From contig CP070752.1 in the NCBI GenBank assembly GCA_020348625.1, positions 2,042,417 through 2,066,489 on the forward strand: DNA of 24,073 nucleotides, written 5' to 3'. The notes beneath the pieces were generated by a model, which was given only the letters and a program-made list of their open reading frames with translations, did no database searches and had not been told where the DNA came from. Positions 8,326 to 16,288 of this stretch are shown here, piece by piece. The position numbers and the translations under genes were made by a program. Position 1 is the stretch's first letter. Each line of letters opens with the position of its first letter. This stretch comes from Deltaproteobacteria bacterium. GTDB taxonomy: Bacteria > Desulfobacterota > DSM-4660 > Desulfatiglandales > B25-G16.

Positions 8326-9546
8326 CTATTTCTTGTCACCAAGTCCGAAAGCCTCGTGTAAGGTCCTAACCGCTAGTTCGGTATATTTTTCCTCTATGAC
8401 ACAGGAAATCTTTATCTCCGAGGTGCTGATCATGCTTATGTTGATATTCTCTTTAGCCAAGGTCTCGAACATCAAAGAGGCAATTCCGGCATGATTTCTC
8501 ATGCCCAACCCCACAATAGATACCTTGGCGATATTTTGATCTCCAAGCACCTCTCCTGCCCCTATTTCTTGAGCAACCTCTTTCACCAGTTTCAAGGTTT
8601 GGTTGAAGTCGGTTTTCGTTACGGTAAAGGTTAGGTCTGTCAGGCCCTCGACACTGGTATTTTGGATAATCATGTCCACCACGATTCCGGCCTTGAACAC
8701 AGGATCGAATATCCTAAATGCAGTACCCGGCCTATCAGGTACTTGGGCCACCGTGACTCTGGCCTCGTTCTTGTCATATACAACACCGGAGACCATTACA
8801 TTTTCCATTTCTTTTTCTTCTGATACTACCATGGTACCCTCATTCGTTGTGAAAGACGATCTCACGTGGATCGGCACATTGTATTTTTTAGCGAATTCGA
8901 CAGATCGTATGTCCAACACCTTTGCCCCTAGGCTAGCCAGCTCCAACATCTCTTCATGTGATATCCTATCGAGTTTTCTGGCATCGGTGCAGATATTCGG
9001 ATCAGCTGAGAATACCCCCTCAACATCGGTATAGATTTCACACATGTCAGCATTGAGGGCTGCGGCCAGTGCTACTGCTGTGGTATCTGATCCCCCTCTT
9101 CCTAACGTCGTAATGTTTCGGTTTTCATCAATGCCCTGGAATCCGGCTACTGCCACGATTCTGTTTTGGTCTAACTCTTTGAGTACCCGCTTCGCATTGA
9201 TCTTCCGAATCCTCGCTTTACCATAGATATGATCAGTATGAATGCCCGCCTGAAAGCCGAGGACAGAGCAGCAGTCATACCCCATAGACTTAACCGCAAT
9301 GGCAAATAGGGATACGCTTACCTGCTCCCCTGTTGCCATCAAAACGTCTAATTCCCTTGCGTCAGGGGCATCAGTTACCTCCTTCGAAAGCTGGATCAAG
9401 GCATCGGTCTGGCCGCTCATTGCCGATAAAACGATCACAAGCCTGTTTCCTTGCTTACACAGCTCGATTACACGCTGAGCGACCGCTTTGATCCTCTCGA
9501 TGGACCCTACTGAGGTCCCGCCGTATTTCTGTACTATTAATGCCAT
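8326..9546 (-). CDS. lysC: Aspartate kinase
   Basis: Phosphorylates aspartate, the first step towards lysine, threonine, methionine and diaminopimelate. The 406-residue monofunctional form shows KYGGTS (8-13), the GRGGSDTTA phosphate-binding motif in the middle of the catalytic domain, [12 protein letters not shown] just after it, and two C-terminal ACT domains (from about residue 265) that normally bind lysine or threonine for feedback inhibition. The ATG has no clear ribosome-binding site. A 215-base gap with nested inverted repeats separates it from tsaE, so leader-based control is possible, although I could not match that leader to the lysine riboswitch. The next gene starts 4 bases after its stop or overlaps it slightly. 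Confidence 0.97.
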   Translation of the reverse strand: MALIVQKYGGTSVGSIERIKAVAQRVIELCKQGNRLVIVLSAMSGQTDALIQLSKEVTDAPDARELDVLMATGEQVSVSLFAIAVKSMGYDCCSVLGFQAGIHTDHIYGKARIRKINAKRVLKELDQNRIVAVAGFQGIDENRNITTLGRGGSDTTAVALAAALNADMCEIYTDVEGVFSADPNICTDARKLDRISHEEMLELASLGAKVLDIRSVEFAKKYNVPIHVRSSFTTNEGTMVVSEEKEMENVMVSGVVYDKNEARVTVAQVPDRPGTAFRIFDPVFKAGIVVDMIIQNTSVEGLTDLTFTVTKTDFNQTLKLVKEVAQEIGAGEVLGDQNIAKVSIVGLGMRNHAGIASLMFETLAKENINISMISTSEIKISCVIEEKYTELAVRTLHEAFGLGDKK

Positions 9547-9761
9547 AGCTGGTGAAATTGTGTCTGGGTTAGAATCTTGTTACGTCGCCTTTTCTTGTCT
9601 TGTATCGCCACAAGTGGCGCTTCATTGCTTCGCCTTCGCCCGATAGGGGCATGTCACAGGGTTTCCACTTTATTCCTGTGCCCTGTGATATGGGCTCATA
9701 CCGCAGTGGTGAGCTATGCTTTCAGGGCCTCTTATGCCCCTTTGCAAGACCTTCAAACGGT
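9547..9761 (-). repeat. Structured gap upstream of lysC with nested inverted repeats
   Basis: Three inverted repeats are visible between tsaE and lysC. TCACAGGG at 9654-9661 pairs with CCCTGTGA at 9681-9688 (8-bp perfect arms, 19-base loop). GGGGCAT at 9646-9652 pairs with ATGCCCC at 9734-9740 (7 bp) and encloses the first. CGCCACAAGTGGCG at 9606-9619 is a perfect 14-base palindrome. Together they could fold as a multi-stem leader RNA on the lysC transcript, or mark a small repeated element. I do not recognise the lysine riboswitch core, and no open frame here looks real. Confidence 0.5.
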
Positions 9762-10253
9762 TTAACGGAGTGTGGAACCAACGGTTTTCTTTACAGCTCG
9801 TATTATCGTATTGGCCCGTGTGTGTGAGCCGCTGAACTGCACCTCCCTGGTATGCTCATCTATCATGGTTAAGGCAACGCGAACCGTTTCCTCGGGAAGC
9901 TCTCCAGGCCATCGATCCGCCCATTCTAGGACAACTATCCCCTCTTCTGAAAAATACTCATCCAGATCAAGGCTCATGATCTCTTCTGCGTTTTCGAGCC
10001 GATAAAGGTCTATATGAAAAAGTCTTTCTCTGCCGGCATACTCATTGACCAGGGTAAAGGTTGGGCTCACAATGCTGTCAGGGTCAATGTCGAGTCCCAT
10101 GGCTATTCCCTTGGTAAACCAGGTTTTTCCTCCGCCCAGGTCTCCGACTAATGCGATACTATCGGAATTACCTAATTGATGCCCCAGTTGCCGGCCTAAC
10201 CAAACGGTTCTGTCTACAGAGGCCGTCGTATATTTCACGGAAACAGTTTTCAA
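9762..10253 (-). CDS. tsaE: tRNA threonylcarbamoyladenosine biosynthesis ATPase TsaE
   Basis: Small P-loop ATPase that powers the TsaB-TsaD complex in t6A synthesis. The 163 residues show Walker A GDLGGGKTW (37-45), the switch segment SPTFTLVNEY (63-72), HIDLYRLENAEE (80-91) and the Walker-B-like VVLEWADRW (107-115), all typical, at the usual length. The start is TTG, 23 bases after the acpS stop; no in-frame ATG or GTG lies between the acpS stop and it, and an internal GTG at codon 6 is the only near alternative. The ribosome-binding site is poor (CAGG almost touching the start), so translational coupling with acpS is plausible. From memory, an nnrD gene often sits between acpS and tsaE in related bacteria; it is absent here. 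Confidence 0.95.
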   Translation of the reverse strand: MKTVSVKYTTASVDRTVWLGRQLGHQLGNSDSIALVGDLGGGKTWFTKGIAMGLDIDPDSIVSPTFTLVNEYAGRERLFHIDLYRLENAEEIMSLDLDEYFSEEGIVVLEWADRWPGELPEETVRVALTMIDEHTREVQFSGSHTRANTIIRAVKKTVGSTLR

Positions 10254-10276
10254 CCTGAGGGCCCTTTTTTGCCTTT

Positions 10277-10675
10277 TTATATCACATCCTCTGAGATGTG
10301 TTTTTCAAGGACGACCACGGCTATGCCGTAATCGGCCTCATCCGAGAGGCTAATGTGCCATCGGGATATGCCCTCCTTGCGGCAAACCATAAGTGCCTTT
10401 CCGGCTATGGCAAGGTCTGGCCGGCCACTTCTATGGTGAAAGACCTCTATATCGCGCCACCTGATGCCCCTCCTCATTCCCATCCCCAAGGCCTTGGAGA
10501 AGGCCTCTTTGGCTGCGAAACGCAAGGCAAATCGGGACGCGGATCTTCGACTTTGGATACAAAATTCAATCTCCCGGGGGGTGAATATCCTTGCGATAAA
10601 CCTATTTCCCCACCTCTCTATTGCCCTGCTCATCCTCGTTATGTTGACCAGGTCTACGCCGATACCGTAAATCAT
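10277..10675 (-). CDS. acpS: Holo-[acyl-carrier-protein] synthase
   Basis: Transfers 4'-phosphopantetheine from coenzyme A to the serine of acyl carrier protein, switching on fatty-acid synthesis. At 132 residues it is typical. The N-terminal YGIGVDLV carries Asp8, and RFAAKEAFSKALG (52-64) carries Glu57; these are the two Mg-binding acidic residues of the family. WHISLSDE near the C-terminus matches the usual W-x-S-L-S/T-H/D strand. The ATG at 10675 agrees exactly with the family N-terminus but has no strong ribosome-binding site. A 151-base gap separates it from pdxJ upstream, in which I see no gene. Confidence 0.96.
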   Translation of the reverse strand: MIYGIGVDLVNITRMSRAIERWGNRFIARIFTPREIEFCIQSRRSASRFALRFAAKEAFSKALGMGMRRGIRWRDIEVFHHRSGRPDLAIAGKALMVCRKEGISRWHISLSDEADYGIAVVVLEKHISEDVI

Positions 10676-10826
10676 AACGTTACATTAGACTGGATAGCCG
10701 CCACTGACAGGCCACGAACATGCCCTTGAGACGTTTGCATATTTCTCTGCTCCCGCAGCAAAGGGGATTTCCAAAGGGAACACGTTTCACTGACCATGCC
10801 AGAGGAAAGCAGGGAATAACCATTGA

Positions 10827-11546
10827 TTAGAATTGGCATACCAGGTCGATCATCTCGCGAACAGCCTGATCCATTCCCACCATCACTGCCCTGGCAATGA
10901 TGCTATGGCCTATACTGTATTCTTGTATCTCAGGGATAGCAGAGAACGCTTTTATGTTAACGTAATTCAGGCCGTGCCCGGCATGAACTCCGAGTTTCAG
11001 TCCATCGGCGATCTTTGCAGCCTCGGAAATCCTCTTAAATTCACTAAGCCGCTCGGATTCAGATTTTGCATCACTGTAAGGGCCTGTGTGGATTTCCACG
11101 ATATTTGCCCCTGCATCCGAGGATGCTTGTATCTGGGAAGGTTCTGGATCAATAAAGAAACTGACACAAATGCCTGCTTCCTGCAAGGTCTTCGTGGTCG
11201 TCTCGTAGTGCTCCCTATTGCGGATAACGTCAAGCCCGCTTTCGGTGGTTACCTCTTGCCGCTTTTCCGGTACGAGAGTTACCATGTCCGGTTTGACGCT
11301 AAGCGCAGTAGCAACGAGGTCTTCTACCGAAGCCATTTCCAGGTTTAGCCTTGTCTTCACGGTTTCCTTAAGGAGACGGAGATCTCGATCCTGAATATGT
11401 CGTCTATCTTCCCTCAGGTGACATATGATCCCGTCCGCGCCGGCCAATTCAGCTATGCCGGCAGCTAAGACTGGATCAGGCTCATCTATCCCCCTCGCCT
11501 GACGAATGGTAGCAACATGGTCAACATTAACGGACAAACGGGCCAT
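10827..11546 (-). CDS. pdxJ: Pyridoxine 5'-phosphate synthase
   Basis: Condenses 3-amino-2-oxopropyl phosphate with 1-deoxyxylulose 5-phosphate to pyridoxine 5'-phosphate, in the DXP-dependent vitamin B6 route. The TIM-barrel protein of 239 residues shows [19 protein letters not shown] at the start, HLREDRRHI (43-51), [16 protein letters not shown] (91-106), EIHTGPY in the middle and [11 protein letters not shown] late, all conserved active-site segments. GGGAGGA lies upstream of the ATG. The pdxJ-acpS order is common in Proteobacteria. The product cofactor is needed by NifS, encoded near the right end of the window, but that is a general metabolic link only. Confidence 0.98.
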   Translation of the reverse strand: MARLSVNVDHVATIRQARGIDEPDPVLAAGIAELAGADGIICHLREDRRHIQDRDLRLLKETVKTRLNLEMASVEDLVATALSVKPDMVTLVPEKRQEVTTESGLDVIRNREHYETTTKTLQEAGICVSFFIDPEPSQIQASSDAGANIVEIHTGPYSDAKSESERLSEFKRISEAAKIADGLKLGVHAGHGLNYVNIKAFSAIPEIQEYSIGHSIIARAVMVGMDQAVREMIDLVCQF

Positions 11547-11611
11547 AGCAGTTTGATCCTCCCTCCCTGATCATAGGGCTATTAAGCTTCGTTTAACGGC
11601 TGTAAAGACGA

Positions 11612-12046
11612 CTATTTCACGAGGGCCAGCAGTCGATGCTCCTCCTTAACCATCCGTAGCCCTTCTTCCTCCGATATTTCGTGATCATAGCCAATAAGGT
11701 GCAAGAGACCATGAACGAGCAGCCTGTCCAGCGTTTCCTGAAAGGTCTCACCAGTTGTCTTTGCATCTCTCAACGCAGCATCCAGGGATATGACTATATC
11801 TCCCAGCATGGAGGTTTCAGGCTCGGGAGCGTCATTTTCCCTCATGGGGAAGGCAAGGACATTTGTCGGGCCTTGTCTTTTCAGAAAGCGGTAATTGAGT
11901 TCCGCTATCTCTTGATCGTCGGTAAGAAGCAGGCTCAATTCACACTTATGGCATCCCAAGCCTCTTAAGATCTTCGTTAGATTCGTCCTTATCCTTCTGG
12001 TGTTTATGCTTTTCGTGGGATACCGGCAGGTTATTTGAGTCTCCAT
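11612..12046 (-). CDS. ybeY: Endoribonuclease / rRNA maturation factor YbeY
   Basis: Zinc-dependent endoribonuclease acting in 16S rRNA 3'-end maturation and 70S ribosome quality control. The 144 residues carry the UPF0054 signature HGLLHLIGYDH at 112-122, where the three histidines (112, 116, 122) bind zinc, and LSLLLTDDQEIAELN upstream. I chose the ATG at 12046 because GAGGG lies just upstream and the family's first strand begins within a few residues; a further start at 12097 would add 17 residues with no family match. Even so, its first 101 bases overlap the end of the 7TM-HD gene in a different frame, which is unusually long for this pair. The two genes are adjacent in many bacteria, usually with phoH. 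Confidence 0.95.
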   Translation of the reverse strand: METQITCRYPTKSINTRRIRTNLTKILRGLGCHKCELSLLLTDDQEIAELNYRFLKRQGPTNVLAFPMRENDAPEPETSMLGDIVISLDAALRDAKTTGETFQETLDRLLVHGLLHLIGYDHEISEEEGLRMVKEEHRLLALVK

Positions 12047-14393
12047 TTTCCCTCTTTTTTGCAATCTCCTTTTTGATAATTGGTTCCGGATAGTCAATGC
12101 GGCTGTGAAAAATACCGCTCAAGGTCTTCGTAAAACTCTTGGCAATCTGGTTCAGATCCTTTAAAGTCAATTCGCACTCATCAAGCTGTCCGTCTGAGAA
12201 TAGATTGTTTATGATCTTTTGAACCATTCCTTTGATTCGCGCGGGGGTCGGTTCACCAAGGGTTCTGGATGCTGCTTCAACCGCATCTGCCAGTAACACC
12301 AGGCCAGCTTCTTTTGTTTGCGGTTTCGGGCCAGGGTAACGGTAATCTTGTTCCTTAACCGGCACGGTTTTCGCCCCTTTTCTCCCATTTTGATCCTTTG
12401 CCTTCTGATAGAAAAAAGAGATGAGCCCTGTCCCGTGATGTTGTTGAATAATGTCTATGATTTCCCTGCCGAGCCTGTGTTTTCTTGCAAGCTCAACACC
12501 GTCCTTAACGTGGGAGATAAGGATAAGACTGCTCATTGAAGGTGCCAGTTTCTCATGGCGATTCTCGCCCTTCAATTGATTTTCTACGAAGTAAAGTGGC
12601 TTTGTGATCTTCCCAATGTCGTGGTAGTAGGCGCTTACCTTTGCCAGCAAGGGATTGGCTTGAATGCTTTCAGCCGTTACTTCCACCATATTGCTTACAA
12701 CCACGCTATGATGATATGTTCCGGGGGCATTCACCATGAGATCTTTTAACACGGGCTGATCTAAGCTGGACAGTTCCAGGAGTTTGATATCCGTGGTAAA
12801 ACCAAAGGCCATCTCGATCAAGGGCAAAAACCCGGTAGCAATGACGCCGGCCAGTACACCTCCCAAGAAACCGGCGACGAGCGAAAGAGCACTGATCGTG
12901 GAGTAAAGATTTCCATAGAGGGTCTGAATCGATAAGGCAATAAGGGCATTGAGAACCCCGACCCGGATACCTGTTTTTATCAGTACCACCCGCTCTCTGC
13001 AGTTCCTTACGCCATAGGCAGCCAGGAGGGACCCAAGGAAGAAATAGATGAAGAATTCCAACCTGCCCTCAAGCACAATAGAGGCCAGAATAGAGATAAT
13101 TAATGAAAAGGCAACCGCTACCTCCAATCCCTGAAAGATTGAGATCAAGATTGCTCCCAGCGTGATGGGTAAGGCGAAAAGGAGAACCTGAGCAGTGAAA
13201 AAAGAAAAGCCCCGGGCTAACTCCTCAGCAACTATGTTGTAAAGGAGTATTATCAAAAACATTAACAGCAAGCTCAGACTCAGAAACGTGAGGGTCTTGG
13301 TGCTTTCCCTCAAGACGCCTGGTCGCCTCAGCAGTATGACATAACTCAGGGCCAAGAGGATGCCGACCATGAGCGCAGTGCTCAGGGCCATTCCAGGGAA
13401 GAGGGTATTTCTGGTAAGCTGGGCCAGCGTCTCGAGTTTGAGCAGGTGAGTAGCGCTTACCTTTTCTCCCTCTCTGATAATCATCTCACCTTTTTTGACC
13501 TGGAAGTAGATAGGTTTTACCGAATTCTTGGCCTCTTCCTTTTGGAGCTCTGTTTCTTGCTTATTAAAGGTGATGTTGGGCCTTATCAATAATTGGGCTA
13601 ACCCTATTACAGACGCAATGCCCTCCGGACCGATTTCTTCTGGGGCGTTTTGACTGATTATCTGGCTGACATGCTGATGGGCACCTTTCAGATCGTAGAA
13701 GCGATCAAGGTCATCGACCTTGAGTTTTCCCTGAGTATCAATATCCTGGAGTATGATTCCCTTCCCCTTCTGAGAGACCAAAACAGTGTTCTCACGTATA
13801 ACGCCTCTTTGAAAAACTCGATTTAATGCTGTCAGGAGGGTATTCTCCATCTCGGGGGAGAATTTACCCTTCAGGATGCTTTCAAACAGAGCGCTGTCTG
13901 AGTTGATTCCCAAAAGCTCGAAGAATTTTTCCCGCAACTGCATCAGCTCTTCAGAGCGAAGGGTTGGCTCCAGCGCAATTGACTCAATGCGTTCGAGTTC
14001 CTCCCTGCCGTAGCTAAAGGATTCTTTAACCCTCTCGCTCACATAGGCCCCTGATCTGTCAAAGTCATACACAAAAAGCGATGACTTGGACGCCTCATCC
14101 CTCCTTTGCTCCGTCAATTCCTTATCTTCCACAAGAAAGTCCTGTGGCGCTTTGATGTCTTTTCGAGCAACATCACCGAGGGAATAGGCTTCGTTGGACA
14201 TCATTAACGTATTTGGAAAGAGAAGCAGCGAAATGGCTGCGCTTAAAATAATAAGACAGGCCCACAGCTGCGTTCTGAAGCTTATCAGCCTGAAACCCTC
14301 TCTCAGCCTAAGCAGAGGGGAGCCGATTTCTCTTTCTGATTTCTTGGTCTTCTTGGTTCTGGCAGGAGCCGGCTTTTTGTTCTTGTCTACCAT
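11946..14393 (-). CDS. 7TM-HD family phosphodiesterase (PgpH-like)
   Basis: Membrane HD-domain protein of 815 residues. In characterised relatives (PgpH of Listeria) this architecture hydrolyses cyclic di-AMP; the activity here is inferred. Layout: a basic N-terminus, a first membrane segment (about 41-60), a long extracytoplasmic 7TMR-HDED-type domain (about 65-325), a bundle of membrane segments (about 333-530) and a cytoplasmic HD domain (about 550-765). The HD motif is visible: HH at 561-562, HD at 591-592 in AYYHDIGK, and QHHG at 651-654, with a later Asp in LLADAVEAA (700-708). The C-terminal tail (about 774-815) is rich in Lys, His, Asp and Glu and overlaps the start of ybeY. The ATG starts 4 bases after the phoH stop, implying translational coupling. 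Confidence 0.93.
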   Translation of the reverse strand: MVDKNKKPAPARTKKTKKSEREIGSPLLRLREGFRLISFRTQLWACLIILSAAISLLLFPNTLMMSNEAYSLGDVARKDIKAPQDFLVEDKELTEQRRDEASKSSLFVYDFDRSGAYVSERVKESFSYGREELERIESIALEPTLRSEELMQLREKFFELLGINSDSALFESILKGKFSPEMENTLLTALNRVFQRGVIRENTVLVSQKGKGIILQDIDTQGKLKVDDLDRFYDLKGAHQHVSQIISQNAPEEIGPEGIASVIGLAQLLIRPNITFNKQETELQKEEAKNSVKPIYFQVKKGEMIIREGEKVSATHLLKLETLAQLTRNTLFPGMALSTALMVGILLALSYVILLRRPGVLRESTKTLTFLSLSLLLMFLIILLYNIVAEELARGFSFFTAQVLLFALPITLGAILISIFQGLEVAVAFSLIISILASIVLEGRLEFFIYFFLGSLLAAYGVRNCRERVVLIKTGIRVGVLNALIALSIQTLYGNLYSTISALSLVAGFLGGVLAGVIATGFLPLIEMAFGFTTDIKLLELSSLDQPVLKDLMVNAPGTYHHSVVVSNMVEVTAESIQANPLLAKVSAYYHDIGKITKPLYFVENQLKGENRHEKLAPSMSSLILISHVKDGVELARKHRLGREIIDIIQQHHGTGLISFFYQKAKDQNGRKGAKTVPVKEQDYRYPGPKPQTKEAGLVLLADAVEAASRTLGEPTPARIKGMVQKIINNLFSDGQLDECELTLKDLNQIAKSFTKTLSGIFHSRIDYPEPIIKKEIAKKRENGDSNNLPVSHEKHKHQKDKDESNEDLKRLGMP

Positions 14394-14397
14394 ACCG

Positions 14398-15378
14398 CTA
14401 TTTTTCTGCTCTCTCGTAAGCGTCTATGATTTCCTGAACCAGTGGATGCCGCACAACATCCTCTTTTCCAAAATACACGAATTTTATGTCTGATATGTGA
14501 GAAAAGATATCCCTGGCTTGTATGAGCCCGGAGGCCTTGCCCTCAGGGAGGTCTATCTGGGTGATATCTCCAGTAATCACCGTCTTAGAGCTAAACCCGA
14601 GCCGGGTCAGAAACATCTTCATTTGTTCAGTGGTTGCATTCTGTGCTTCATCTAAAATGACAAACGAATCATTCAGCGTTCTTCCTCTCATGAAGGCCAG
14701 GGGCGCCACTTCGATTATGCCCGTTTGAATAAAGCGGGATGCGCTCTCAAAATCCATCATATCGTGAAGCGCATCGTAGAGGGGCCTCAGGTAAGGGTTT
14801 ACCTTTTCATAGAGGTCTCCGGGCAAAAAACCGAGTTTTTCACCAGCTTCTACAGCCGGTCTTGCCAAGACGACCCTGGTTATCTCCTTCTTCATTAAGG
14901 CTGAAACAGCCATTGCCATTGCAAGGTACGTCTTTCCCGTGCCAGCTGGGCCAATGCCAAATACGATATCGTAGTTTCGTATACTGTCAATGTATATCTT
15001 TTGGTTGATGCTCTTGGGTGTTATCGTCCTCTTTTTTGATGGAATGTATACCCTATCCAAAAAGATCGGTTTCAGTTTTGCCTTATGGTTCCCGGACAGG
15101 ATTCTCAGGGAATACTCGATATCCCTATCGTAAATCGGATAACCGTCTGCTAGCAATCCATAGAGCTGGTTCAGCAGGTTTTCGGCCATCTCCACGTCGG
15201 GTTGAGGGCCATGCAAGAGGAGATCATTGCCTCGAATGTTGATCGTAATGCCGAGCCTCTTTTCTACGAGCCGGAGGTTGCCGTTTCTCTCTCCGCAGAG
15301 GGCTTTGACGAGTTCATTATTGTCAAAGGTTATCCCTTTGCTCGCGGTATCCTCTTTTTGATGATGTAGTTCCGGCAT
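14398..15378 (-). CDS. PhoH family ATPase
   Basis: Cytosolic P-loop ATPase of the PhoH/YbeZ family, thought to act in RNA metabolism beside YbeY. The 326 residues contain an N-terminal KH-like segment (about 30-75), Walker A GPAGTGKT at 143-150, the family stretch [16 protein letters not shown] (173-188) and Walker [11 protein letters not shown] at 240-249. Length is usual. AAGG lies about 7 bases before the ATG. It is the first gene of the long minus-strand run, behind a candidate promoter in the divergent gap. The order phoH, 7TM-HD hydrolase, ybeY matches the arrangement known in many bacteria. Confidence 0.95.
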   Translation of the reverse strand: MPELHHQKEDTASKGITFDNNELVKALCGERNGNLRLVEKRLGITINIRGNDLLLHGPQPDVEMAENLLNQLYGLLADGYPIYDRDIEYSLRILSGNHKAKLKPIFLDRVYIPSKKRTITPKSINQKIYIDSIRNYDIVFGIGPAGTGKTYLAMAMAVSALMKKEITRVVLARPAVEAGEKLGFLPGDLYEKVNPYLRPLYDALHDMMDFESASRFIQTGIIEVAPLAFMRGRTLNDSFVILDEAQNATTEQMKMFLTRLGFSSKTVITGDITQIDLPEGKASGLIQARDIFSHISDIKFVYFGKEDVVRHPLVQEIIDAYERAEK

Positions 15379-15437
15379 TTGTTGCCTTATTTCTCAAAGC
15401 TCGTCTTGTCGTTTTTTGGAACAAACAAACTTTCTTA

Positions 15438-15465
15438 ATTATCATACGCTACAAGCCCTGTGCAA
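15438..15465 (-). promoter_or_regulatory. Candidate promoter of the phoH-to-metK gene run
   Basis: On the minus strand TTGCAC (15460-15465), a 16-base spacer and GATAAT (15438-15443) lie about 60 bases before the phoH ATG. The -10 matches 5 of 6 consensus bases and the -35 only 3 of 6. It is the only good candidate in the divergent gap on this strand. Pattern match only. Confidence 0.45.
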
Positions 15466-15498
15466 GCAAAGAATACAGAAGCGGAGCCCGTTTTTATC

Positions 15499-15527
15499 TT
15501 GACATGAAATGGATCTGGCCTTAAACA
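15499..15527 (+). promoter_or_regulatory. Candidate promoter of the zinc-ribbon gene
   Basis: A perfect -35 TTGACA (15499-15504) is followed after 17 bases by TAAACA (15522-15527), a weak -10 with 3 of 6 matches. It lies about 50 bases before the start of the small zinc-ribbon gene, on the opposite strand from the phoH promoter candidate. Pattern match only. Confidence 0.4.
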
Positions 15528-15575
15528 AACAGTGGTGTCAATTCCCGGAAGTATCAAAAGGTGCTGAGCAGAGAG

Positions 15576-15938
15576 ATGACCAAGCAATACAGGGTAGTCC
15601 TTTTGGGTTTCAAGGATGATGCAGATGCTTTCAGGGATAATATGGCCAAACTAGGGGTAGCCTATGATACCCTCGATAAGTATATTAGGAAGGCGCCAAT
15701 CGTTTTGAAAAGGGATTTGGATCTCGCCGATGCACGCCGATATGCCGATGCCATTATCAATGCCGGAGGTTTCGTAAATATCCAGGAGACAGGAGAATTT
15801 CCCGAGACTCCCTCACCTGCCGATAACAGACCGAACCTTCCCGACCCGGATTATGTACTCTGCCCTAACTGCGGTTTCAAACAGAAGAAGGAAGACTGTT
15901 GTGTCAGGTGCGGTTTTGATTTAGATATTTCCGATTAG
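15576..15938 (+). CDS. Small L12-like domain plus zinc-ribbon protein
   Basis: Uncharacterised protein of 120 residues. Residues 4-70 have an alternating beta/alpha pattern with KRDLDLADARRYADAIINAG, resembling the fold of the ribosomal protein L7/L12 C-terminal domain as seen in small bacterial proteins. A proline-rich linker (about 72-93) leads to a zinc ribbon with CPNC (96-99) and CVRC (109-112). The highly acidic last residues (DLDISD) end the protein. I chose the ATG at 15576; a GTG at 15561 would add five residues and is the main alternative. It stands alone on the plus strand and converges with the next gene across only 10 bases, so the two may share a bidirectional end. The function is unknown; the zinc ribbon suggests protein or nucleic-acid contact. 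Confidence 0.75.
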   Translation: MTKQYRVVLLGFKDDADAFRDNMAKLGVAYDTLDKYIRKAPIVLKRDLDLADARRYADAIINAGGFVNIQETGEFPETPSPADNRPNLPDPDYVLCPNCGFKQKKEDCCVRCGFDLDISD

Positions 15939-15948
15939 GTGTACCGTA

Positions 15949-16206
15949 TTAATCCACAACCTTATAGACTATATCGTTTTCCCGCACTCTTTCCTTTACC
16001 TTGACGCCGATCATATCGCCCGGTTTTGCTTCATCGATCGGTTGGTTATCCATCTCCATGCTCATCACTTGCTCGGTAAATTCAGTGGTGTGGCCTTTAT
16101 ACACCAAGGTATCGCCTTTCTTGATAGATCCCTTTGTGACATTTATGGCAGCCACACTGGGCTTGGCAAAGAACTTAACAATCACGCCAACTTCTTCCTC
16201 AGGCAT
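15949..16206 (-). CDS. Stand-alone EF-Tu domain-2-like (translation-factor beta-barrel) protein
   Basis: An 85-residue protein resembling only the second, beta-barrel domain of translation GTPases: VGVIVKFFAKPSVAAINVT, then GSIKKGDTLVYKGHTTEF, and AKPGDMIGVKV, which is the spacing of strands in that domain. There is no GTPase domain. Proteins of this kind are annotated as elongation-factor-like and their role is unknown. I chose the ATG at 16206 because GGAGG sits 7 bases upstream and a strong promoter lies just beyond it; an open frame reaching back to 16269 would start inside the -35 box, so it cannot be the real start. It converges with the zinc-ribbon gene. Confidence 0.8.
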   Translation of the reverse strand: MPEEEVGVIVKFFAKPSVAAINVTKGSIKKGDTLVYKGHTTEFTEQVMSMEMDNQPIDEAKPGDMIGVKVKERVRENDIVYKVVD

Positions 16207-16240
16207 CGTAAGACCTCCGTCTGAAATAATTTTTGCCCGA

Positions 16241-16269
16241 CTTATATCAGTAATTTCCCCGTCTGTCAA
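16241..16269 (-). promoter_or_regulatory. Strong sigma-70-type promoter of the EF-Tu-like gene
   Basis: On the minus strand a perfect TTGACA (16264-16269), a 17-base spacer and TATAAG (16241-16246) form the best promoter match I found in the window. Transcription would begin near 16234, leaving a leader of roughly 28 bases with GGAGG before the ATG at 16206. It fixes the gene start and sets the left limit of the possible insertion-element remnant. Confidence 0.7.
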
Positions 16270-16288
16270 GAAGCTTGGGAGGTCGTAG

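Noticed and set aside
9547..9761. Lysine riboswitch before lysC
   Set aside because: Inverted repeats are present, but I could not match the conserved junction segments of the lysine riboswitch.
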